Part shown: one piece after another, positions 1 to 11,941 of the stretch
Numbering within the stretch: the first letter of the stretch is position 1
How the letters are laid out: every line of letters starts with the position of its first letter
NCBI RefSeq assembly: GCF_001039355.2
Contig: NW_019775994.1
Location: forward strand, 97,915 to 133,425
Source: Lingula anatina
Lineage: Eukaryota > Brachiopoda > Lingulata > Lingulida > Lingulidae
Length of the DNA: 35,511 nucleotides
Direction of reading: 5' to 3'
Position numbers and translations under genes: made by a program
The notes under the pieces: generated by a model
Seen by the model: only the letters and a program-made list of their open reading frames with translations
Databases searched by the model: none
What the model was told of the DNA's origin: nothing

Positions 1-275
1 TGAATTCGGAGTGAGGTTTACGAATTCGGAGTGAGGTTTGCGAATTCAGAGTGAGCTTTTTCAATTCGGAGTGAGGTTTACGAATTCAGAGTGAGGTTTG
101 CGAATTCGGAGTGAGCTTTTTCAATTTGGAGTGAGGTTTACGAATTCGGAGTGAGGTTTGCGAATTCGGAGTGAGGTTTACGAATTCGGAGTGAGGTTTA
201 AGAATTGAGAGTGAAGTTTAAGTATTCGGTGTGAGGTTTAGAATTGGGAGTGTCGTTTGGAATTTGGAGTGCACT
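1..275. repeat. 20-bp minisatellite with 60-bp higher-order period
   Basis: About 13 units of (C)GAATTCGGAGTGAGGTTT-A/G. The first nine units cycle through three variants, ending ...GTTTA, ...GTTTG and ...GCTTTT, so the true period there is 60 bp. Units decay after about 200. The array is cut by the window edge. Confidence 0.9.
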
Positions 276-313
276 TGTGGGCCACTGCACCATACCATAT
301 GGAGCTTATCTCA

Positions 314-876
314 TACCCCGTTCACACTACGCTCAGTTATCCGGAAAAATTGCGAATTAGGTCAAAATTCGAATAAATGCAGTAGTGTGAACGCAAGAGG
401 ATTTTTGTAATGCGCATTTCCAAAATCCTGCAAGCGAGGTGGATTTCTAAGCGCGATCCGGATAACTTACCGGAATCGACACCTGTACAGATCTAACTGC
501 GCATGTGTGCAGATAAGTGCGGGTATCTATGAACGCTTGTTTATTACTTTAGCGATTGCACCAAACGTAGGCCTATTTGGAGGTCACCACTCACTACAAC
601 ATGAGGAAACAAATTTATTTTGCCATCTTATACTTCTCAAGAATGCTGGAATGTCTTTGAAGTTGCATTTGTTGTCACAAATTTTTGTTGGTATTTTAAG
701 ATTTCCTTTGTGTGCGGCGCATGCGCGAGAGTTCAAAACAGGAAGTTAAACCTGAAATTTTCAACGTGTAATTCGGTTTCGCGTAGCGTGTGTGAACGCA
801 ATACCGAATCGAATTCCTCACGAAAAATTCGGATTATAGAAATGCGCATTTTTGCAACTGTAGTGTGAATGGGGTA
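314..876. mobile_element. MITE copy 1 (TACCCCGTTCACACTAC terminal inverted repeats)
   Basis: 563 bp. Left end TACCCCGTTCACACTAC and right end GTAGTGTGAATGGGGTA are inverted repeats. Subterminal regions also hold inverted copies of TGTGAACGCAA next to GAATT/GGATTA motifs. Open frames inside are shared with the second copy but encode nothing recognisable. No transposase is present. The superfamily cannot be assigned: TA flanks are either part of the ends or a 2-bp target duplication. Confidence 0.8.
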
Positions 877-1430
877 TTATATTATGTATGATGAGATGTA
901 CAAATATTTCACTATTATTGCAAAGTTTAACAGAAATTTAAAACTACATTGAAAGATGAAAATGCTTGAATTCGTTTACATCTTACCACATAACTGTCCT
1001 CAAGAACCCCCCTTATCTGTCATTTTTAAAGTTGAAGCTTCCCCTATTTTTTTGCTTAAAATAACCCCCCCCCCCTCGCCAATTAATAATTGCCATTGAA
1101 CCAGGTGACCTCCAAATATAGCTACCCTTTGTAAAATATATCTATAAATATTAATATTGTACTCTATATTTTAATACCTTACTTATTTGTATCCTTGTAT
1201 TCTCAAAAAGTTTTATAACTGATTTGCTTGGCTTGTTACCTTTAGATTGTACTATTTTAATATCTTAACATTTTAACTGTCAATATATTTATTAACATTG
1301 TACTATATATTCTATATCTTAATTATTTGCTTAATTTATCTTATTCTTTTCTGTTACCCCTGTAAAGTCTATTAACATTTTATATGGATATATAATGTAA
1401 ATAGACATGGTTATTATTATTCACTGTTTT
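877..1430. other. AT-rich stretch, probably 3' flank of the gene
   Basis: No coding potential. Contains a C8-9 run near 1067 and repeated motifs of the type TTAATATTGTACTATATTTTAATA around 1150-1340, which look like a diverged local duplication. Nothing else is seen. Confidence 0.5.
1288..1293 (-). terminator. Candidate poly(A) signal AATAAA
   Basis: AATAAA on the minus strand about 500 bases beyond the proposed stop at 1797. The region is AT-rich and such hexamers are frequent, so this is weak support. Confidence 0.25.
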
Positions 1431-1795
1431 CTAAAGAGAGCAACCTTTGCTCTTACATAATCCTGACTATAAAATAGCCAACTGGTTGAGAGGCAGTCAC
1501 CTGAGGTCAATAATTGTAGTGAGTTTACCTCACTCTTCACCTTGGATCTCCACTGCCACTGTTTGTGCTTATGTCATCAATAAGTTCTTTTATAATTTTA
1601 ACATTAGGATGTGTCTTCATTAAATTATCATTGACTTTGTGAACATGAAACAAAGGAGTTATAGACTGCATTTTGGTCCTAACTTAAGATCAACCTGAAG
1701 CTGGGATAACTGAATGGTGTCAAAGCTTAGGGCTGTATTACACCAATAGATGTAATAATTGTATATAGTTTCAGTAACTTTGATAGGAGATATTC
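1430..1795. repeat. Duplicate of 2970-3340
   Basis: Shares long matches with 2970-3340, for example TTGAGAGGCAGTCAC, GTAGTGAGTTTACCTCA and TTGGATCTCCACTGC. Same orientation. It forms the downstream half of the duplication that also includes 1795-2450. Confidence 0.75.
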
Positions 1796-1796
1796 C

Positions 1797-1811
1797 TTAA
1801 CTTGTTATATT
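1797..1811 (-). CDS. Exon 14: four-codon terminal exon (remnant of a duplicated UPA exon)
   Basis: After acceptor GACTGTTGCAG the frame reads AAT ATA ACA AGT TAA. The sequence aligns with the start of exon 11 (NVTTKAKES...) but a deletion brings TAA into frame after four codons. Homology to exon 11 runs only about 30 bases and then switches to sequence related to 3330. If exon 13 is spliced here the protein ends NITS. Confidence 0.45.
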   Translation of the reverse strand, partial: NITS

Positions 1812-4354
1812 CTGCAACAGTCCAACAAAATTCAACAACAACATGCAAGCCTTTTGTTGGTATCAAAACATAAAAAGAGTAATCCAATCTCCACAAATAA
1901 ATGCAACAGATGTGCTGTCAAAATTACATTTTGGGCTATGTCTTGAAAATGATAAATTGAAAAGAATGCACATTCCAATTCCAGAAATTAAAAATAACTA
2001 AAGACAATACAATGACCAATTACAACTTAACAGTTTTCAGCTATCACTTACAACATTGAAATTATGTCAGGAATAGTCATAAGTTAAACACACACACACA
2101 ATCACACACACAATCACACACACACACAATCACACACAAAAACACGCACAAACACACACACAAACACACACAATCACACACACACACAAACACACGCACA
2201 AACACACACACACAAACACACACAAACACATGCACAAACACACACACACATACACACACACAATCACACACACACATACATGTACACACACACATACACA
2301 AACACACAATCACACACACACAATTACACACACACATACATGTACACACACACACACACAATTACACACAAACACACACTCACTTGAAGAATAACTTAAG
2401 CCTCACCTCAACTTTATCTGGGGTGTCATTGACACAACATTGGTTGCTAAACTCCAATTGTGAAGTTTGCTCATTCTGCTCATTTTGTCCCCGTACAACC
2501 ACCTTCCTTGCTGTTTGAGATCGGAAGTCATACTGCTGGCTGTCAATGTTAGATTGAAACCTACGCTGATTTTGTTGACGTTGTCCCTGTACAACCACCC
2601 CCCTTGCTGTTTGAGATTGTAAGTCATCCTGCTGGTTGCCAGTGTTGAATTGAAACCTAGGTTGATTCTGTTGGTATGGGTCTTGCTGGTAATACTGCTG
2701 GTTTGGTCTCCACTGAAAGTGGTTGCTACCATGCCTCTGCACTTCACCTCCTGGCAATGGGTGTGAACTCCTTTGTGGAGCAGATCTTAGGCTTGCTGGA
2801 CCACCAGAATAACTACCAAGATTGTCCATAGGGGGGCCAACCTAAAAAAATAAACCAGGAAGTAATGACTGCATCAGTGGCCTAGCAGCAGTAATTATTT
2901 GAAGTAAATACTCAGAGTTAGTAAGGAGGGGTACTTCTATTCTGGTTCTGTTTATCAACACAACAATGGTTACTGAAAAGAAAACCTTCGATCTTACATA
3001 CATAACCATGGATTTTGAAGACTACCATTTAGTTGAGAGGCAGTCACTTGAGGTCAACAATTGTAGTGAGTTTACCTCAGTCTACCCCTTGGATCTCCAC
3101 TGCTACTGTATGAGACAATGTTATCAATAATTTTTCAAATGTATTTTAATTATATTATATTTAAATATGTGAACATGAATCAAGGTAGTTACAGACCTGA
3201 CATTTCTGTGTTCACTTGATAAGATTCCATCCGAACTTGGGATTACTAAACGACATCAAAGCTTCAGTTTAAACCAAGCCTATAGCTGCAACAACTGTAT
3301 TTTGCTACAGTAACTGTAATATCATACAAAGACAATATAACAGTGAGAATATGGTAATGTCTCATCACATTACAGTTACCCAGTTTCCTGCCTACTAACT
3401 TACTGGTAAGATCCAGTGGATGTCAAACTCTGTGGATGTCAGCTCTTTGATGTCCTCTTCCTGATCCTTGGATACTTCCTGCTTTATGTGTATCTTGCAA
3501 TCAAGCACATCAAGTTCATCTGTCATTTTAGGGTTCAAAGCATACGTTACATGTTCTGTTTTGTTTTTGAGCAGTTTCACATACTTTATATTAACCTAAA
3601 ATGCAAAATGGTCTTTTTAGACTTTATTTCTATCTCTCTCTTTCTCTCTCTTACCCCGTTCACACTACGCTCAGTTATCCGGATAAGTTGCGAATTAGGT
3701 CACAATTCGAATAAATGCAGTAGTGTGAACGCAAGAGGATTTTGAAAATGCGCATTTTCAAAATCCTGCAAGCGAGGTGGATTTCTAAGCGCGATCCGGA
3801 TAACTTACCGGAATCGACACCTGTACAGATCTTACTGCGCATGTGTGCAGATAAGTGCGGGTATCTATGAACGCTGGTTTATCACTTTAGCGCTTGCACC
3901 AAACGTATTTGGAGGTCACCACTCACTACAACATGAGGAAACAAACTTATTTTGCCACCTTATACTTCTCAAGAATGCTGGAATGTCTTTTGAGTTGCAT
4001 TTGTCGTCACAAATTTTTGTTGATATTTTAAGATTTCCTGTGCGGCGCATGCGCGAGTGTTCAAAACAGGAAGTTAAACCTGAAATTTTCAACGTGGGAT
4101 TCGGATTCGCTTAGCGAGTGTGAACGCAATACCGAATCGGATTCCTTACGAAAAGTCCGAATTATAGAAATGCGCATTTTGGCAACTGTAGTGTGAACGG
4201 GGTATCTCTCTCTCTCTCATTATCAAGCACATCAAGTTCGTCTGTCATTTTAGGGTTCAAAGCATACGTTACATGTTCTGTTTTGTTTTTGAGCAGTTTC
4301 ACATACTTTATATTAACCTAAAATGCAAAATGGTCTTTTTAGACTTTATTTCTA

Positions 4355-4390
<36 letters not shown>

Positions 4391-7300
4391 ATTATCTAAG
4401 AAAACACTTGATATTTTCACACCAATCTGCCATGATCACAACACATGCTTTTTATGTATAAATTGGCCTTTTCATTAAATTGTACATGTCTTTGTTGCAC
4501 AATATTGGGAAATTTAACTGATAAAAACAAACCTTTTTAGGACAATTTTCATGCATGTTCCACTTTGTCTCAAACCCATCCAACAAAAGGCTGACATCAT
4601 ATGACTCCTTATCTTCACTCTCACTGTACTCACAAGTTAAGAATTCAAACTGCTTTTCCAAATCTAACAATTCCATTTGGAGAGATTCCTTAGCTTTAGT
4701 TGTCACATTCTACAACAGTACAACAAAAAGCATTTACCATTTAACAGCAACATACAAGCATTTTAGGGGTATCAAAAGATAAAGTGAAAAAAAAAAAAAA
4801 AAAAACAATATCCCCGAACAAATGCAACAGATATGATGACAAATTGACTTGTTTGGCCATGTCCCGAAAATGACCAACTGAAAAAGAATGCGCATCATTA
4901 TTTGAAAGAATTAAAATAAATAAAGGCACGATTACAATTTTACAGGGTTATTAGCAACCATCCATATGGCATGGATATTATGTCAATATGTCCGGAATAG
5001 TCAAAACATACAGAAAAAAAAACCTGCTTGAAGAATTAATAAAGCCTTACCTCGACCTCATTTTGGATGTCATTGACACAGCACACCTTCAGTTTCAGCA
5101 AGGGGACACGTCGAGGCTGAAATGACCCAAACACCAAGGCAGAAAGACGCTTACTGTCGCATGACAAACTGTGTTTGCAGAATTGGTTCACAATTAAGAC
5201 ACATTTGGTGTTTGTCAACACAACAGAAGCATTGCTCAATACTTCCCACTGACAAGGTTCACTTAAGTGAGTTTCTGACTGCCATATGTAAAATGGATTG
5301 TCCAGTCTTGAATTCTGTGTCAGCATTTCAGGACAGATCTTTCCCATCCTTCTTTGGCGTGTGCCTGATATACAGTGATAAAATGACAAGTACACTGGTG
5401 TTCTGAATGTCAGGCCATGTGGTCCACAGACAACAACTGGACTTGCTCTAGTCTGACACAGTGGCAGCGGTGGCATGTCTTCTTCTCTCTCACTTATACC
5501 AATGAACATTTCTGTAGTTTCAGCCAGGGCTTCCGGAGGCACTAACAGGAATACTCCAACTTCCTTCAGATGAACATGTCCACCTTCTGGAGTGATGGAG
5601 AATTTCCTAAGGTATGTATCTTTGAGATCATCTGTCCCAATCTTCTTGCTACCTTGTGAGGCAGAGTGCCTGGTCTGGGGTGGTGCAGGTAATTTTAAAA
5701 TTCTTTCTTCTTGTAACATACCGCCATCTCTGTGTCCTATAACAATGTTTTGAAAGAAAATGTCAAATTAATAGAACTGTCTTTCTCCTGATCATTGTTT
5801 AACTGTAATTTATCTGAACAAAACCTACAGGTTCAATAAATAAATATGTCAACTTCCTCACTGCTATTGTCTGGGCCAAATATCAAAAGTTATAATGTGA
5901 AAAAAAAAATAGAATACATTTGGGGCATTCCCAACACCTAAGTATATTGTAAATCTGAATTACCCCAGCACATCCCTGATGTTAGGTCTATCGGTGTTGA
6001 AATGTCTTCACATCAATGGCACGGGAGAAGATAGCAAAAATTAAAATGTAAAAGTAATTATCCCCCCCCTCCCCCCCGGCACAGCGGAGCACAATCCCCA
6101 GGTGCACTAAAATTCCAAAATTCCCATGCACATCATTGATGATCCGTCTATCAAATCCCAAAGTTTTAGAAGAATGATATGATCAAATCAGTTTTAGAAC
6201 CGAGCCTTTACTAAAATTCATCAGTTCTGCAGTTTTAAAGACAAAAGTCTACTTGGTTTTCCACTCAGAGTTAAAGTGCAGGGCATCAGCCTCGGCATGG
6301 GCATCGGCAGAAACAGAGCAGGTGAGGGTTATATGTACAAACACAATGTGTCTGTTCATAAAAAGACTTCAAACTGGAAGCAAAACAATAAACAAATAAA
6401 ATTGCGCAGTGGAAAATCCAACTGCAATAAAACCAAGGTATCAAAGAATTTTTAAACAACACCAATAACTAAATAATGCTTTTTAACATTTCTATTTCAT
6501 GAGTGTATAGAGTTCTAAGATAATTTACCTCCAGTAACTCTTGGTAATGTTGTGGCAGGCGGAGTAACACTATCCTCCTGTTGAATAAAAAAAAAAAAAC
6601 AGTGATCAGATACTCAGAGTATTCATTTATTTACAAAATAAATATATTTCACAAAGATACATGTAATATTCATGTACAAGTTAAAACTGAGCCACACTTC
6701 CATTAAATATTTACATGACTTACCTTCTCACTTGAGTCTGGCATAAACCATAGTCTGTACACTGAATCCTCAGGTAGCCCACATGCTGTCAGATCAGACT
6801 CCTTTGGATCGATTGCCATCAGCTCCTCTCTGACCTTTGGCTTTCTCGGGTCTCTGACACACCATTCTAGTCGCAAATTTGGGCTGACAGTCTGCTTAAC
6901 TTGCTGAATTTGCATCAAAACATGGTTCTTCCACTTAGCATATGCCCCTCGGATTGTTCTGTCAAACTTTGTCTCTGAGGGATATAAGGGAATCAGTTCA
7001 ATGCAAGAGGATTTTGTTGACTTTCTCAAAGCACAACGCGCTCCTCTGCGTGGATCGATTGCATATACAGCATAATCATAGTACAGCTCATTTTTAATGA
7101 GGAAAAAGTCACCTCTTCTTCTTAAACCTTTCCTTCCTGTAGAAGTGTCATTTTGGACTAACTTCACTGTAAGACGGTTGAAAAGCACATGTGGCATAAA
7201 GTTCTCTTTCCCTTGTATGAATAGTGTTCCTTCACTGCCAACCCCAGATTCTGGATTCTTGCATACCTGAAGTAAGCTGGGCACATAGAACTGTCGAGAA

Positions 7301-10300
7301 GTAGGCTTTTCTGTTGTACCTGGCTTGACATCCTGTTGCAAAAGAATGTTGAATTGTACCATAACACCGATTACAATGGACTTCAACTCACTATCATCTC
7401 CCCATAGCTCATCCAGAAGTCTTTCATCTAAGATGCCCCTCTTTAATGCAGACCAATAAGGAGTCCCTTTGGCTTTGACATGGTGTTTATCAACTGCTAT
7501 AATAGACCTGAATGCATCTATCAGCCATGTTGGATTCAAAATGACAGTGTCTGAGAGATCATCAGTCTGAAAGTGCATAAGATCTCCAATGTCATGATGG
7601 AACTGGAGGAATGACTGCAGCTCAATGGCATCCTGCATTCCAACTTTAAGAGCTAAATTTTGCAGCTCCTCATACCTTATCCACCTTTTTTCTCGTTTCT
7701 TGGGTGCTTGTCGCAGCTGAAGATCTTCTTCTAATCTAATCCATCTTATTGGATTCTTCTCTCCCCAAGATTTTTGGCTTTCAGCAATTTTCATAACATA
7801 TCGACGGAGATCAGATATTTCTTGATCTTCATCTTGACATGTGTTGTCAATTGCAAAGAAATGAGGATCAACATGCACACCACTTCTCTTCTGTTGTATA
7901 TACTGCCGCAATTTAGCAAAGTACGCATTTATTTCTTCTTCATGCTGTAAGAGAATCGCAGAATGTTTCAACACACTGCAAGCTTCAATGACATATTTTA
8001 TGTCATAATTTTTTAAAAAACAAACAGTTTAATTTAATTCATTAATTTATTATTATTTTCATTATTTTTATTTCATTATTTTTTTTTGTTTGTTTGTTTC
8101 AGTACTAATGCCTACAACAGTTTAATATTTATTGTTTGTTTCTTACTTCTTTTTTTTTTTGTTTGTTTGTTTCAGTACTAATGCCTACAACAGTTTAATA
8201 TTTATTCTTTCTTTCTTACTTCTCTTTTTTTTTCGTTTTGTTTTAGCAATTATGCCTACCTTTTCTTTGGGAACATTTTCCAGGTATTTGTCTTTATGCG
8301 TGCAAGCAATGATTATTCGGGGGGACAATACCCCATCTTCACTCATGTTTTGCTGTTGCGCATAAGTATGGATTATGTCTATCCAATAATAAGTAAAGTC
8401 TGGAAATATATCAGACACATTTCAAAATATATTTTACTGTTTGATCTGTTTGAGTACAGAAAGCTGACATTAAAAGGATGAATTACAAGTATTCTAAGGA
8501 TAAAATAGTAGACATTTACTATCAATAGCACTTTCTTCCCAAGCAAGCCCTGAAAATGCTACATGAAAACAACAGTTATATAAATAGATAAACAAGATCA
8601 AATTTTACTGAGGCATATATTAATTCTGATCCAACCAGATTCAATTTCAGATCGTTATGGTCAGCTCTTTTCAACTACAATTGACATTTCATACTGTACA
8701 TGTTAGCTGGTATATAAAACAATTAGCAGTAAAATGGTTTTATGAACCCTTTCCATTCAAACACTAGTACAACCTGTGTTAGAAATTAAGGCTGGACTGT
8801 CTGGCCGGGGCTGATAACTTTCAGAATGGGCTTAAAAGTTTCCCCATCGCTACTTTTTAAGATGGCTGAACTTTTGGTCCAGCAACTAATTTTCCTAAGA
8901 GGCAAACACTGAGTACAACTGGTTGTAAATTATAAACTAAATGATAAACAATTGTGAGCTGGTGGATTCCTTACCAAGAATAGTTCCTGAGAAGTGTTCA
9001 GCACCATGCCATTGGTCATCAAGCCTGTCTGTTAAAGCAAGGCTCATATCAATGGCAAGAATATAAATAGCTCTGGAAGAAAGGAATGTGTGGTGGGTGT
9101 TGTAATACACACTTTGCCCTCCAAAATCCCAGACTGCTAGACGAGGAGGTGGATTTTCAATGTCGTATGAGCTTTCTGTCAAATGTGTTAAGACATCAGA
9201 AGGGAGCTCCATACTCTCCTCTGTTTTTAAATAGGACAAAGCCTCCTTGGAACTAATAGGGCTGGGCTGATGTTCTAAAAATATAATTATTTCAGTATTA
9301 AAAAGAATAAAGACAATTCCAATCACTTAGTTGTATGAACTACAATACAGTGATGGCTGGATCATTTTTACAGAGAAACAATTTTGAAATTTGAAAAAAC
9401 TGATACAAGGTCACCAGAGAGTCAATTATGCAAAGTATTTAACAGTGTCAACTAAGAGAATTTAGTCTACCTCTCCAATTTTATAGCAAAATCATTCTCC
9501 TAGGTAACTCTTAGTGTGTTCCTTGAAAAATGTCCCACTGTTGTTAGAAGTGAATCGGCAGTGGGACTGAACATGGCGCATGGTCAAGGTCACAATTCTA
9601 TATCAGTTTAACCTTGTTATTTACTTATCTGTTAGTTTATATATGTGAAGTTCTCCCTTCCTTGTAAATTCATAGTGTAACTTATGATTGTAGCCATATG
9701 CTTCACAGTTTGCGTCTATGGTAAATCTATAATCACACTAAGAAGTTAAATATCACTGCCTAGCTTGAATATTTTATTAGTAACTAAATTAGTACATCTG
9801 TTCATTATATAAAGATAAATATATGTTCATTCACAAACTGGCAATCCAATTACCAATTCAAGAATGGTAATGCACCAATTGTATTGTTTTTATTATATTA
9901 CATTGTACGGTACAAGCTAGGTCATGACTATTTATGTACCAGTACAGAATTAAATTGAATTGAACTGTTCAATATTAACTATGGCCCTATCTCTGCCAGT
10001 TTTGGAAATATAAGGGATAGAAATATTGCAAAGTTCAGTTCATGGTGAAAGTAGATCAAAGGTCAATTTCAAGGTCACAGTTCAATTGCAAGTATATGAC
10101 TTCCTATTCAACTTCGATAGTAACTATAGAGCTACCTCTGCCAGTTTTGTAGTTTTAGTAATGTGCCATAAATTTTGTATAGAAGAAATTAATTGAAATA
10201 AAATAGGTCATTTTGGTTGATATTCATGAAACGGGAGGTCCTCAGAAATTCCAGAAATAATGTCTTTTTTGACCAGAATCTTTTCCAGACTGCACATATT

Positions 10301-11910
10301 ACATTTTATATTTTCAACACCACAATGTACTTTTTGAAACAGCATAACTTGTATACCGCATGGAAAACAAAAAACTTCTGGACAAGCTCCAGCGAATGCA
10401 AAAAAAAAAAAAACAAGAGGTCTCTAGCATTAACGGTTCCAGAATTAGACAGAGTTTTCTGTTTTGGCATCATATGTCCGCTGCTTCTGTGAAAATGCAA
10501 AGATTGACCCCAAACTCATGGAGATGAAAGCTGACCTGAAGGATAACACCTGCCAATAACATTACGGATATGTTGGGTCTGTGTAGTTTCTGAAATCGGC
10601 ACACATTTTTTTTTTTTTTCATAAAGAAAATTTTGGCCTGTTTCACTTTGAAATAACGATCAGAATTCAAATGATCAGCCATCTATAGAAATTTTTCCTA
10701 TAATTCCTCTAGTTTGGGTGCATTGGGACAAGCGCTACACCTGGACCCAAGTACCAACAAAGCCCAAAATTTACATGGATTGAGCTGAAATTATGTGTGA
10801 CCTACATACAAGAGATAGATACAGAGACTATTGTAGTTTAGGAGGAGAAGTGGTAACAGTGACATGTCAGTGGAGCCAGAGGACAATACCAGTCGGGAAT
10901 AAAACCATGTTTACCACCAGAGACGCGCTGGTGGTACAATAACTGAAAATTCTAATGTAGCATTCTGGAGCTTTTACTGTATGCAATAGAACTATTAGGG
11001 TGCCTGTCTTTCAATTGTTTTGTTACCACTCAATAGGAATGTCCTAATTTTAAAAATAGAGTATCTGCCAAATGAACAAATCTCCCTTTTGGAATGATGA
11101 AGCCTTCACCTAATGCCATAACATACTTTGCTAAAATGGATTAGACACATTAAGAATAAAACATTTTATTTGTCTTAATTGTAAAATGGCAGACAAGGGC
11201 ATTTTAACAAAATTTGTAGTGATGATAGATACCCAGTAGAAAACTGTATGGTAATATATCTTGTCTTATTGTCATACTACTTTTGATTTAGGGGAAATAG
11301 ACTACCTGCCTTACTGTGCATAATGATCTGTCATTACATATTGATGGCAGTTTATTATGGGTTAAGATAATTGCAACAAATTTCTAAAATGTTGAAAACC
11401 CTACTGTACCCCTTTCCTTGTCCTGTGATGCCGAAATTTGTCCACCTGTTGACAAAGTGTTCTCATCTTCAAGTCTTGGGCCAACTTGCAATAAAAAAGA
11501 AATAAACATCTTAAAGAAAGCAAAAACATATAAAATAAAATACCACACGCTTGGGCCTCTTACTTCAATTCTTGTGCAGTGTCACAGTGTGTGTATTCTT
11601 TTACGTATACAAAAAATTAAAGAAAGTACAACTATTCAAAACTGAACCAATCAAGCTCACTTCAAACTTGATCTGCATATTTGTCCCATGAATCAGTCAT
11701 TTAAGTTTTAAAACAAATTATGACACAATTTTCATGTTATCTGTTTAATGGTGGATAAAATATGCAGCAAGCAAAAAACTGCATTACTTAAAATTTTGTA
11801 AAAAATGGTCTGATCAAGCCAATCTTTGAACTTGATCTGTTTCAAGAGAATGTGTCCTTAATTTTTTATTTAAAGTGTAATCAGTGCCACATATATGCTG
11901 AAAACAAAGC

Positions 11911-11941
<31 letters not shown>

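Larger units (their letters stand above)
1795..2450. repeat. Duplicate of 4690-5095 (exon 10 end, intron, exon 11 start)
   Basis: Collinear similarity across intron and exon edges, for example CAACAGTCCAACAAAA / CAACAGTACAACAAAA, AAATGCAACAGAT, GGAATAGTCA and GTCATTGACACA. The (CA)n tract at 2087-2382 is inserted in this copy only. Confidence 0.75.

Noticed and set aside
1-275. CRISPR-like array
   Set aside because: Units are contiguous 20-mers without spacers, in a eukaryotic sequence.
507-749. Open frame shared between the two MITE copies (also 3845-4114)
   Set aside because: Similarity follows the whole MITE at DNA level, the lengths and C-termini differ, and no transposase motif is present.
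2077-2361. Minus-strand Cys/Val-rich open frame
   Set aside because: It is only the translation of the (CA)n microsatellite.
3085-3115. Possible exon ...CAGTGGAGATCCAAGG... bounded by CAG and GAG|GTAAAC, also in the duplicate near 1545
   Set aside because: The 3085 copy starts with or soon reaches a TAG, and conservation extends equally into the flanks, as expected from the segmental duplication.
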